Assembly: GCA_950295325.1 (NCBI GenBank)
Contig: OX485806.1
Span: 31,868,001 to 31,932,000, forward strand
Length of the DNA stretch: 64,000 bases
Source of the DNA: Polytrichum commune
Taxonomy: Eukaryota > Streptophyta > Polytrichopsida > Polytrichales > Polytrichaceae
Direction of reading: 5' to 3'
In this document: piece by piece, positions 36,159 through 46,993 of the stretch
How positions within the stretch are numbered: the stretch's first letter is position 1
Layout of the letters: every line of letters starts with the position of its first letter
Notes under the pieces: model-generated
What the model was told of the DNA's origin: nothing
The model's input: only the letters and a program-made list of their open reading frames with translations
Databases searched by the model: none
Translations under genes and position numbers: made by a program

Positions 36159-38585
36159 TGTATAAGATTAGTCTATGTTATACTGTTCTATTTTATATTA
36201 TATAAATGATTTGTATAAACATTATGAAATGTGCCTTCAGTAATTCTCTTCAAATAGTGATAAAAAGATAATATGTAGATGTTAAAGTTTGAAAAATATC
36301 ATGACTATAATGATATTGTTCTTCCTCTTTAGTAAGACACATCTGGGAAACGCAACAAATGTTGTATTATGGAGGTGTTGTCTTCTCTTTAATATGACAA
36401 ATGACCTAAATTTTTCTTACTATCAAGGGAACACAAAAACACAAGAAATATGATCTTCAAAACATATGCAACGAGTTTAAACAATATAGATTATATGAAA
36501 TAATAACTTACACCTCCAAACAAATACAAATATTATAAAAAATTCTTGAAATAAGAGTTCAAATTTTTTGGGTGTTGTCCACCTAAGTTAGGATTTGTCA
36601 TTTTATCCAAATTTACTACTAGCTTTTAAGACCAATGATTTCATCAACAACAAAATGTAATGAGTTGTATACTAAGAAATTAGATAGTAATGATGCATGA
36701 CGTTTAGCATCACTAAGCAAATTGCTGTTGCAAAACAAAAATAAATTGTATTTGTCTAGCGATTGTAAATTAGGGTGGTCAAAATAACCACAATGGGGAC
36801 CAAATTTGCGGTCATTTTTTGCATAGTTTTCTACTACATTAAGTAGGATTTGATACACTTCATACGAACACATACACTAAATAACAATAACCCTGTGAAA
36901 GTAAGTAACATGAAATGTAAATTCAAACACTAAATATGAACTATGGTAATATGTGGAAGTTACATGTTTTAATTTAGTTCTATTAGGGACATGAAAAATA
37001 CTAACTACGATAAAAGAAGAGTCCCAACATATCTTATAGCAAATGTTCCAACATAAATTACTAACGAATTGAGAATTAGTGTTAAGCAAGATACGGTGGT
37101 AGCAACATGAAATGTAAACAAACATTAAATATTCTATTTAATGTAGTGCCAACACATGGTACATGTCACATGTACCTTACATTGAACATGCACAAATTAA
37201 ATTGCTCTTAATTTTTGTAAGAATTGTTGTGAAAAGATTTGCGAGGCACATCTTCGACACATTAACAAGAAGTGAGGACAAGTGAAGCCCAAGAGAAGAC
37301 AAAAGGTAGGTCAAACTTGAATTTTTCTCAAAATGACCCTCTTTTGGGCATGTATTAAAAGAATCAATACGTTCATTTTTTGGTGCATGGTCATTCTTCT
37401 TGGTCCACATTCGGTTTACATGTAGTGAGGGGCCCAAGGCTTTAAATTTTTTTTTAGAAAGTCGGACCATGAAAGTTGGACCATGAACTTACCATGTCCA
37501 TTGTACATTAGGTACCCTAATTATCATGAAGTTTCCAATGACAAGTGAAGTTCTCAAGTAGTTCCCAAGTGAAAATGGATGTAATCGAGATGTACATACC
37601 ATGGATGAAAGGAATTGTAGCATTTATTCCCTTTTGAATATGACAAAATGTAAGCTCTAAATGTTGTATTATCGAGTGCTGCAGACATATGAAAGTGGGA
37701 ATTTTGAACCAAGAAGTTCGGTCGCGCAAAAATATGTCGTAATATCGAGATTGTCGTAGAAACTAGTGTCGTACTAACGAGGTAACTAGTATAGACTGTA
37801 TAGGAGTTAACACTTTTTAATAATTATACAATGTGTATATTGTAACAAATTCATAAAATGTTGTTGAACGTATGCTTGAGAATGTGACATTGATACTGTA
37901 AAGACAATTATATGGAATAATTACACAATTGTAAGAAAAAACCTTTATGTAGTAGGTGCATTGAATCAAGTGTATAGGTAATTATAAACACACATTTTTC
38001 TAGTGACTCAAAATGTGATTGTATTAACATATAATATTCATGATGTGGGTGTAATTTGCTAAGAAACCGAATACACTTGATTATGTATATTGTAGATGTA
38101 TGTCGTGCATTAACATTCATTGTATAATAGAAGCATGTACATTTTTATTGAACATGGTAATTTTTATTAAACATCTACATATGATATGAACTCAAAGAAA
38201 AAATAAAAAAAAATAAAAAATAAAAAAATAAAAAATATATTAACTATGATATGTAAATGTATGGCAAAGAGATATTGTTATATTGCATCAAAATAGCAAG
38301 TAGAATGAAATTGGAAACTTCCAATTACAACATTGCCATATCTACTTCTTTAGATTTTGCAGCACACTTGCACAAAGACCTGCCATCCTCTCCTGTGATG
38401 CCTGAGTCAGTTTAAACATCTCCAATTCCAATTGTCTATTCTCTTTGGGCATTTCAACAGCCGCCTCTATTTTCAACTCTTCAATTCTACGGGTAGACTC
38501 TCAAAACCGATCCAGAGAAGCTGCCATATCACTTGCCAACCTTCTCCTCTTCATAGGTTGTCCCCGGACTCCAGGCAAGTTTGCA
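36159..38585. other. Intergenic, AT-rich, no gene seen
   Basis: Short open frames only. An A-rich low-complexity stretch lies at about 38200-38237. No RNA gene or TIR pair was recognised. Confidence 0.4.
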
Positions 38586-38673
38586 AGAAACTAATCATAC
38601 TTGTCTGGTATGTTATTTACTAAGTTGGAGCTTAAAATATTACTGGTTGTATGTGCTATTCGAAATTGGTCGC
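38586..38673. repeat. 88-bp direct repeat, left copy
   Basis: Matches 40230-40317 with two mismatches in 88 bases (shared core begins CTAATCATACTTGTCTGG). Its right edge is exactly where copine homology stops. Confidence 0.9.
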
Positions 38674-39262
38674 ATGCTCATCTTGATTGGATTCCATCGA
38701 GGATTCAAGTTGTTGTTGACGTGCTCTGTTTCGTAAACAGGCGTGCTGATCAGGCCATCTTGCTGAGCTCTTGAAATCTTCAAGAGCGGATCACTTTTTG
38801 AAAACATTTCTTGATTTTCCAAATCAGAGCAGCGCAAATGCATCACCAACTCCTCAGCCTGTGCGCCAGACGCCATCTTTTCAACTCGAACTGTAAGTGA
38901 ACCTAGACCACTTACACCACCGCTAGCACCCTGAAGTGGCCTGGTTAGCACCTGGTGCGGTGAAGTTGCAATCTCTGCAAGCATGCACTTCATTTCGCCG
39001 AGAAACTCCTGATTTTTCAGATTCAACTTTTCTACAGGTGTATTTTTGTAATCTGTGTCCACATCATAAATTACAAACTGAAGCGGCTGAACCTCCTCAA
39101 AGTGGTACTCAATGATGAATTCCTTCACCCACTTGGGGTCCAATGTATTTGCAATCACTTCCGTGCGTCCAAGCTCAACAACTTGGGCTTCTACTGTGGT
39201 GCAGTATACCACCAACATGGGATCACTTTTTGACATTATGTCCCTATTCCGCAAGCCGTTTG
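38674..39262 (-). pseudogene. Copine (BONZAI-type) fragment, C2A end and C2B start
   Basis: An uninterrupted minus-strand frame reads NGLRNRDIMSKSDPMLVVY, then DPKWVKEFIIEYHFEEVQ, YDVDTDYKN, QEFLGEM, and in a second repeat LRCSDLENQEMFSKSDPLL and NNNLNPRWNPIKM. This is the C2A-C2B region of plant copines (BON1-like calcium-dependent membrane-binding proteins). The C2 Asp residues of the SKSDP loops are kept. The start may be a splice acceptor (TTTGCAG before 39262). The rest of C2B and the von Willebrand A domain are missing: homology ends at the 88-bp repeat. No other copine exons were seen nearby, so this is a captured or leftover fragment. Confidence 0.85.
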
Positions 39263-40229
39263 CTGCAAACGATAACCCCCATTTTGTATAAAGGCCTCAT
39301 GATCCTCCATGTCGTGGGTTTTGGCTAAAGGCTGGAGAGAAAGAGAGATTATCCATTGTGCTTGTGGAAGTTCTACTTGAGTTGTTACAGCTAAACACTG
39401 CCTCCTTTCGAAGCCCTTGCACCTGAGAACATGTAGACATTTTGTTAATTGCTGCCATGCAACTCCTAGCTCTGTACCTAAACGCCACTCTTTCAATAAT
39501 TACCCTGACTTCTATGACAATGCTCCTAAACAAAAAGTAGGGAGATCACTTCAATGTATGGAGGTGGGCTGTTCATTTGACATGATATATGCAATTGGAC
39601 CAGACACAATTTCTGTAAAATTCACGACTGTAGTTGAAAGCTTCGAGTTCTTAGTGGTGATGCCTGAGAAGATGGGTCATGTCATTCAACCTTGTGCCAG
39701 TTCTAAAAAGGCATTGGTAGTAGTACTGCCAGATTGCAAATAAGTTAAGATTAGAAGTAGGTAGGTAGCTTTCGATCATCTCTTTGGGGTAGTAGTACTG
39801 AGGATTAGGCTCAACATTTTTATATATTCGAGCAGCTAACCTCTTACTGGTCATGTCTGGGAAGTAGGGTTAATAAGGTGCAGTATGGTTGTGGAGGGTT
39901 GCAGCTGCAATCAGGATATGGTGGTGTCAGAGTCGAAGTTCGCTAGACAGCTTTGTCTCCTGGTGAAGAATGCTACCTCTGAATGTTTTGTTGCACGCAG
40001 AGTCTATGCTTGGGGGCAGCATGCATGGTAATTTTCTAAGATGTTGATGAATCACGGCACATTGTGCCAGGTTTGGCAAACTGATTAGAAATGGGCTTTC
40101 CTGATGTTAATGTTGAAGTGATCGCAGCATCATCATCTTCAATCTGGCAGGTTTAGGAGGTATGAATGCTCGGTTATGCATATTGCAAGGTCCATATTGT
40201 CTTCATGAGTGTGTCGTCGTCTCCGTGCC

Positions 40230-40317
40230 AGAAGCTAATCATACTTGTCTGGTATGTTATTTACTAAGTTGGAGCTTAAAATATTACTGGTTGTATGTGC
40301 TGTTCGAAATTGGTCGC
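40230..40317. repeat. 88-bp direct repeat, right copy
   Basis: Partner of 38586-38673, 1,644 bp away. The flanking sequences of the two copies differ on both sides. Confidence 0.9.
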
Positions 40318-40644
40318 TGCTTACATGTAGCAGAAGGATTAGGAGGCGGTGCATTGAAATGACTTTGAGTGGGGTGTGCCAATCCTTTAGTAGACGAAGA
40401 GCTGCAGACTTCTCTACATTTGATGCTTAGACATTTAGTGTATGGTATTAAAGTAGTTGATGGCTAGGCTATGGTGGTGTCTGTTTCTCTACTCTTTGAG
40501 CTCCATGGTTTGTATGAAACGCCATGGCTTGTACGTAGCTGTTCTCTAACGCGATAACCAACACTCTGTTAGCAGCTCAAGAATCCTTTATCACACATAA
40601 GCCAACTGAGCTGGAACAGACGTAAGACTCTCTCCAGGGTTACT

Positions 40645-40661
40645 CCTAAACCCTAAACCCT
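40645..40661. repeat. Short telomere-like motif
   Basis: Two and a half CCTAAAC units. It could also be a telo-box, a promoter motif in plants, but no gene start was found beside it. Confidence 0.7.
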
Positions 40662-42293
40662 TTCTTCCGCCGCGAAGCACTCAAGGTGAATTTAGCACTG
40701 AAATCATCAAATCTGGATTTATGAATATCCGAGGCGGAGGGGTCTTGAATTGTTGTCGATGTTGTTGTTGTCTTCTTTTTTTTTTTTGGTGTTTTTTTCT
40801 TCCGATAAGCCCACTTCGCCTGGACTATAAAACATGTGATTAGCACACGATGGTTGGCAAATCCGCATTGAGGGTGTGGCCACTTTGCTCAATATTGTCG
40901 GATTCCATATGATCATCTTATTCATTATCAAAGTGGAGACTCTCTCGTGCTATTGGTTATTGGTTCAAATCTCCACAGCAACTCACCAGCCGAGGATATT
41001 TAGTGTCATTTAGTGATGTTTCGTCCAAATTTCAATAATCCATGACAATATTTAATGACATATTCGTTAGGATGCAAATTGTACCAAACTTTGTTTCAGT
41101 AATTGGCATTTGGATGAGGGTTTAGGTTAGGGGGAATGACAGTTTTTCATCATGCGGACAACATGAAATAATGCAGGTGGACAACAAATAACTTGGGAAT
41201 AGTGCAAGAGCATCTTCAACACAAGTGGCCGTCCTCGATTGCCGGTTCAAAAGTTGACAGGTAGGCCCCGTGGAGGTAGGTACTAACCGTCTTGGTTATC
41301 GCGTGGGGTGCAAAACATCAAATAATGTTGTGTCCATTGTGCAGCTATCAGCCACATTGCTGCAGGGGTCGTCGCTGGTACACGCATGCTTCCCTAGCCA
41401 GTAGCCGTAGCCAACTTCAAAGCATGGTATAGGGCAATTGGCTTGAATCTTCCCCCTTAACTCTGGAGATATCGCACAAACCCAAGACAAGGATCCACTG
41501 TCGTGAGCTTATGAAGTCTGTGAGGATGTCGTAGAAGGTTTTCTTTTGTCAAAATTGAGGTCTTAGTACACATGCCATCCAACAAATTGCTTGAATCTTC
41601 CCAGTACCTAAAGATGTAGCAAAAACTCAAGACAAGGATGCAATTCTTATTTTATGATCTACTGGTTATCTTCATTTGTAAGTGTTGATGTTTGAGCATC
41701 GATACTTACAAGGATAAGGATATTGATTTGTTGGAATCTATCCTGTATAGTCCTATTGTGACTCATTTGTAACTCTTCGAATTCTCTTAGGCATGGTAAT
41801 GTATTGGTGGACCAACTACTTGTGTTTATATAGTATTTACAGTTTGCTGTGAAGACTTTCGTAGACGCATTTGGAAGCCATATATCCAATTGTGCCTGAA
41901 TTCTAAACCAGCAATTTTGAATTTGTTCTTCACTCCTAGTTTGTTTCTGGATTGCAGCTTAGTAATTTGTTACATACTTACCTCTCCACCGTGAAATCTC
42001 CGTTAACCACCATCCGCATTGCCTTCTTTGGATTTTGATAACAAGCATCGGAGAGATAAGCAAAAAAATTATAATCACGAGAGCAACTGTTTGCTCATCT
42101 CGTGTACTGTGATACAGTGCATGATTGGTCGTGTAATAGATATTAGACTACTTAGATGCAATTGACTATTCAGAAACCATATTGATAATTTCATAGCTGC
42201 GATGACGAGGAGCCACCGTGCATGCTGGCCGAAACGTCTTTTGAAGGCCTCAAAGAGTGATGTCTTAAGGTTCCTTACCACATCTATGATATA

Positions 42294-42660
42294 ATGTTAA
42301 CTTGACACATAAACTTAGAACTGCAGGAATGTGCAGAATCACATGTGTCAAGTGACTCTGTGCATAATTTCTGATGGCCTTTGCGACAGCCGTACCAGGT
42401 CTCCTTTTGATAGACGGATATCATAACCAGATGGACGTATCTTTGGGAATTCAAATAACGCTCGTGTTAGGTTTCCTGTACAATCAAAGTCTCTGATGAA
42501 ATGTTGTCTTGACACATAAACTTAGAACTGCTGCAAGAATGTGCAACATCGCATGTGTTAAGTAACTATTTTTGCATCATTGATTCCTGATGAGCTTTGC
42601 GACAGCCGTACCAGGTCTCTCTTTCGTGAACGGATACCACAACCCACACAAGGTGGTCCC
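42294..42660. repeat. Diverged direct duplication
   Basis: About 42294-42440 and 42500-42660 share TTGACACATAAACTTAGAAC, then AATGTGCA, then TTTGCGACAGCCGTACCAGG. The second copy leads into a coding-like exon; the first decays after the same start. Confidence 0.75.
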
Positions 42661-44110
42661 CGTCCCAGGGTCAAGCAAACTCGGCGACGCCGTAGCACTC
42701 CCATCCCTCATCAACCACGACTACCTGGTGCTCGAAGTTGGCTACGGCCAGGGAACTTTAAAGCAAACAAAGTTCCTTGGTAAATGTCTTAACTTTGAGT
42801 TCATTTTGACTACATGATGAGCAATCGATAGACTACTTGATTCCTTTGGCCAAGAAGCTAGCTTGTTGTAAAGTTGGGCGGTGGTTTAGCAGCTGTAGGA
42901 GCAAACAAGAACAAGAGTAGGGAGTTCGTGGCGGCTCGCCTGATTAGAGTTCTTTACAAAGATTGGGAGATCAATTTCAAAGGGTACTTTTACACAAGGG
43001 ACTTCATAGTTATGTATTAGCAGGGTTGTCTATTGTGTCGTGACAAAGGGTAATCCCGACATAATGTCGTGCCGTCACGACACGTATCCGTCACGACATT
43101 ATGCCGGATGATGTCTTTATCCTGCCGGACTTGAATTTTACCGAATTTTTTGTGTATTTACATTACCCCATTGCGGACACGTAGGAGTTACGATGTCCAC
43201 GTGTGATGACATGTCAGCAAAGTAGAGGTAAAGTGGGGAATAAAATTACTAGCGCCCGTCCGCCCTCCCGTCCGCCCCCGTTCCCCGTACCCTAACCCTG
43301 CTCCCTTAGCCCATTAACATGTTCCCTAACCCGTTCCCTACGTTCCCTCCCGTCCGACCCCCCCGTCCGACCTTTTCCCGTCCGACCCTCCCCCCCGTCC
43401 TCCCCGTCCTCCCTCCCCGTCCTCCCCCCCCGTCCGACCCTTCCCCCCCCCCCCCCCCGTCCGACCCATCTAAACCCCCGTCCGACCCTTCCCCCCCCCC
43501 CGCCCCCCGCCCGACCCTCACCCCCGTCCGACCCCACGTTCCCACACGTCCGCCCGCGCTCCCCACCCGTTCCCCCCGTCCGACCTACACCCTCCTTAGT
43601 AATATTTTATTACTTTGATTTTAACAAAATGGTAAACACAATGGCAAAATGGTTTACATGCCAAGGGAAATATGCACATCCACGTCGGCATTTTTTGCCA
43701 CATAGGACGCCACCTTGGCAAGAAGGTAAGTATTTTACCCACCGTACTAGGTTGACCCTAGTTTGACCCTACGAGGAGCCTATTGTGTCGTGACGGAGGG
43801 GTCCGACCCGACACGACGCGTCATGACGGCACGACCCCGTCATGACGTCGCGATAGACAACCCTACGTATTAGCCCTTCGAAGAGTTGCATATCCCTTAG
43901 ACACTTTGGCCAGTAAGAGCTACAGGAGAGAGAAAATTCCCAAGAATACGGGCCATAACCTATCACCAAGTCCGGATGACCGTGTCTCTAAAAAATATGG
44001 CCATGATCCTGCTAAGGAAATGCTCCCTCTCCTTGCAATCCAAGTCGGAAGAAGAATTGATGTTCTTCTCCGCTCGACTGACAAACAGAAGGGTGTCAAG
44101 CGTATGTCGT
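42595..44110 (+). pseudogene. Coding-like exons split by a hAT-like element
   Basis: 42595-42780 reads FATAVPGLSFVNGYHNPHKV, then LPSLINHDYLVLEVGYGQGT, and ends in a plausible donor (TTG then GTAAAT). Open frames resume from about 42853 and 42958 up to 43020, where the element at 43021-43865 interrupts them. Frames continue after it (RRVAYPLDTLASKSYRREK) to a possible donor near 44101. The frame across the insertion cannot be fixed, and the family is not recognised. A small open stretch at 44191 may be another exon. Treated as a dead gene. Confidence 0.3.
43021..43865. mobile_element. Non-autonomous hAT-like element with C-rich core
   Basis: The left end begins CAGGGTTGTCTATTGTGTCG and the reverse complement of the right end begins TAGGGTTGTCTATCGCGACG, matching the hAT terminal rule (C/T)AGGG. 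The flanks are TGTATTAG (43013-43020) and CGTATTAG (43866-43873), an 8-bp duplication with one mismatch. Sub-terminal regions hold many GTCGTGAC/GTCACGAC motifs. 43250-43590 is a low-complexity tract built from CCGTCCGACC and C-runs. It encodes no transposase. Confidence 0.8.
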
Positions 44111-45346
44111 TGTTTCATAATTTGTTGATTTTGGTATCATTGGTGCGTTGAGCTCGCGTCTGTGTGTCTCACTATTGAATTTCTGCATACAGATCCAAGA
44201 CCCTGAATACACAGGAAGAAACAACCATCTCCATCGCTAGCCGTTACCACACCACGGACTTTGGGTGGTGGGTCTTTTGAAATTACTGGCTGTGCTTCGG
44301 AATCTCTGCGCTTGGTGTTGAAAGATGATGGTTCGTGGGGATGCGGACTTGGTAGAATTTGGAGGGCGATCTCAGTACACACATATCTGCCTGCATACAT
44401 AGGTATGCGCAACTCCTTCCAATTTATAGGCTACATGATTGTCTCTCCAGTTCAGTTTGTTCAGATCCTCACGCACGCTAGTAGTATGATTTGGCGACTT
44501 AGTTGTGAAGTGCAGACTTGAGTTTTAGAAAGGCGTGCAAGTGCGTTAAGGTATGTGGATGTTGTGTGGTTCCTCTTTCATGTTCTCAAACTTCTACTGA
44601 TTAGATACACGGCAAAATTTGCATTAGATTAGCAATTCTACAATGAAACATCTATAAAAATTGGACCTCCATTGATTTTAGTTACGGTTATCAGAAGTGC
44701 ATGTTTGTTGATTTCTTCATTGGATACATATGTACTCCCGATTGTGTTTACTATTGAGTGTAGAATAATATGAACCGAGGAGGGTTTGACATCCAGTTGG
44801 CTGGAGTCCCAAATAAAATTTCTACTCATTTTGTGCTTCTGGCCACTGGTAGCTCGCGGCAGGTTGAAATTTGCTCTCTTGAAAATTGCTATGTATTTGT
44901 AATTTGCATTTTCATGCAGTATTGTAATCACTTCATCATAGGTCATTTGCATCTCGTTGTCACAGTGTTGTGGAGGCAGTTTGTAATATTGTGGGCCCAA
45001 CAAAGTCGAAACTATCATGAATAACATACTTAATCTTTTAGCGTCTTTTGACTCTTCATTCTCTGATCTCAACATTTTTATAGATTGGACACAAGATCTA
45101 GTATGAACGCCATAACCAGTGTTGGTCTAGTATATAGGTGACTGCATGGTATTGATAACTAACACCCACAATGTTCGCGAAGAACCTACCTGTGTGTTAG
45201 GCACAGTCTGATACCAGTCAGTTATTCATATTTCAAAGGATATGTCAAGGCGAAAGAATTTTTACATGGGGATATTAACTAAAATGAGCCAATTGGGCCA
45301 TTATGAGACAATTCGTACCGATGGGAACGTGCATTGGGAACGTGGT
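44111..45346. other. Intergenic, no supported gene
   Basis: A minus-strand open frame at 44638-45075 (145 codons) was examined; its composition is plausible but no family is recognised. Otherwise nothing. Confidence 0.35.
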
Positions 45347-45716
45347 TCACGAGTAAATACCCGTGAATTGCCATCATTGACAAGGTTTAGAACAAGAGGA
45401 AGGTCATCAACATAGACTAGGGCACTATTTCATGCACATTGGTGTATATATATAAGCTAAAATAATGCTTATTCTAGCCCACATAAAAACTTAGCCCAGT
45501 TGTCACCACGGGTGTTCACTCGTGACCAACCAACACCCCGCAATAGATGAGCCTAGTATATCCATAATACAACATAAGTCGACACCACTAAGGAACAACC
45601 ATGCGCATGTCAACAACTGTATGCAAATATAATGGGTCTAATCATAAAAGCTATCATGGGCACTTAATACTACTCAGAGAATACAAATACATCTAACCAC
45701 GAGTGAACGCCCGTGA
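45347..45716. repeat. Three degenerate palindrome copies
   Basis: 45347-45366, 45505-45526 and 45697-45716 are imperfect versions of the 22-bp palindrome common at 45.9-54.0 kb, with one to four changed bases. They mark the left edge of the island. Confidence 0.7.
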
Positions 45717-45878
45717 CCAATCAACGCCATGCAACACACGATGCAAGATCCATAACACATGAAGGAAGGTCTACATGTCATATCCGACTACACAAATGAG
45801 GGTCAAAAAATCATTTGATTGAATCATAGATGCCACAGTGGGCCCAAAAAATGTGAACAAAGTATATGAATTGTTGTA

Positions 45879-45900
45879 TCCACGGGTGAACACCCGTGGA
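45879..45900. repeat. 22-bp palindrome near a stop codon
   Basis: Perfectly self-complementary, arms TCCACGGGTG and CACCCGTGGA around AA. It lies 24 bp downstream of the stop of the coiled-coil gene. Confidence 0.9.
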
Positions 45901-45924
45901 AAATCTATCACCATAAAGGTCCGG

Positions 45925-46509
45925 CTATCTACAAGAGGAGTATGAATCCTTAATCATTTTCAACATCTTGTCATGAGGTTGTCTTTGAGCTATAGTACAT
46001 TGCTTGCGCTTGACTTCTTCAAGCCGTTTTTTCTCCTCCATCAAAACTGTAGCTTCTCGAAGTTGTTTCACCCTTGCAGCCACGTAATTAGACATGGATG
46101 AGGTGGTATTGGGTGAACTACACCTCCAACATCCAGAACTATTTCCCGAGCCCGTGGGCTCACTGGGGTGAGTGGTTTGGAGAGAAAGGTGTCTCTTCAC
46201 CCGAGCGCGTGTGACCGGACCCACAACATCGACCGGAACAGCCTCCTCAACCGCGACCGGAACAGCCACCGCAACCGCGAGTGCAACATCGTGTGTTTGG
46301 AGCATATGTGTCTACCACAAGAAACGACAAATTGATATTAGAATCCCTGGGATGAAACACAACTAAAAAAATTGGGATTCAGGTGGAAAATGAATTACCT
46401 TAGGGCATGGAGATGTCACTTCGGCGAAGTCGGCGTTAGCATCCGGAGGACGTTGTCGACATGGTGGACTGGCAATATAGTTCTTAGGTCGCGTTTGGAA
46501 TGGGGAATG
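45925..46509 (-). CDS. Coiled-coil protein, 3' exons only
   Basis: Two exons join in phase 0: 46399-46509 (37 codons, acceptor CCTAACAG, donor AAG then GTAATTC) and 45925-46311 (acceptor GTGGTAG, stop TAG). The product begins HSPFQTRPKNYIAS, passes a low-complexity stretch of Ala, Val, Pro and Glu (VAVAVPVAVEEAVPVDVV), a basic RARVKR, and ends in a charged helix (AARVKQLREATVLMEEKKRL) likely to form a coiled coil. No family is recognised. The 5' exons were not found. It lies in the palindrome island, on the same strand as the large gene upstream, whose own stop at 46994 separates them. Confidence 0.5.
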
Positions 46510-46993
46510 CTGTTAGGATACAATAACATAAGAGTCCATGGAAGAAGGACATTATGTGCAAGAGGAGCCCGTCCGTTGCCCTTTAGTAAAGATGAACATG
46601 TTCAAAACATATGAATTATAGCCGACTAAGTCCTACATATTAAAATTCGCTATGACAACCATAATTCCCAAAAACACAACTAACATTGTCCAAGTGGCCT
46701 GATACATTCATTGAATCAACTACCACATTGCCACGGGTGAACACCCGTGGGACAATGCCAGACATTCACTGTGGTCGGAAATAGTCGGGTATTCTCTAAC
46801 ACCGCAGTGTTGCAAAGTAGTAGACTCCCAGTGAGATACATTCATGACCATGACATGTTTGCATGAAGAAAATCCACAAAACCAAAACAAGTTTCAAATG
46901 AAGTTGAAAGGCAACAAAGTTTCAGATCCACTCATTTCAAATACAATGTACCGATAGTGCAAATGTGCACTATAGGCGGCCCCAATAGGGAAT
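46510..46993. other. Spacer between the two island genes
   Basis: Holds the palindrome at 46730-46751 (CCACGGGTGAACACCCGTGG core). It may contain 5' exons of the coiled-coil gene or the 3' UTR of the large gene. Confidence 0.4.

Larger units (their letters stand above)
39263..42293. other. Intergenic; no supported gene
   Basis: Possibly includes copine-derived non-coding sequence near its start. 41431-41500 and 41581-41645 are diverged copies sharing TTGCTTGAATCTTCCC-like and CAAGACAAGGAT motifs. Short frames here were judged to be noise. Confidence 0.35.

Noticed and set aside
40930-40980. Possible tRNA T-arm (GGTTCAAATC)
   Set aside because: No matching stem, anticodon arm or acceptor stem could be folded around it.
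43292-43618. Pro-rich or Gly/Arg-rich ORFs on both strands
   Set aside because: They arise from the C-run low-complexity core of the hAT-like element.
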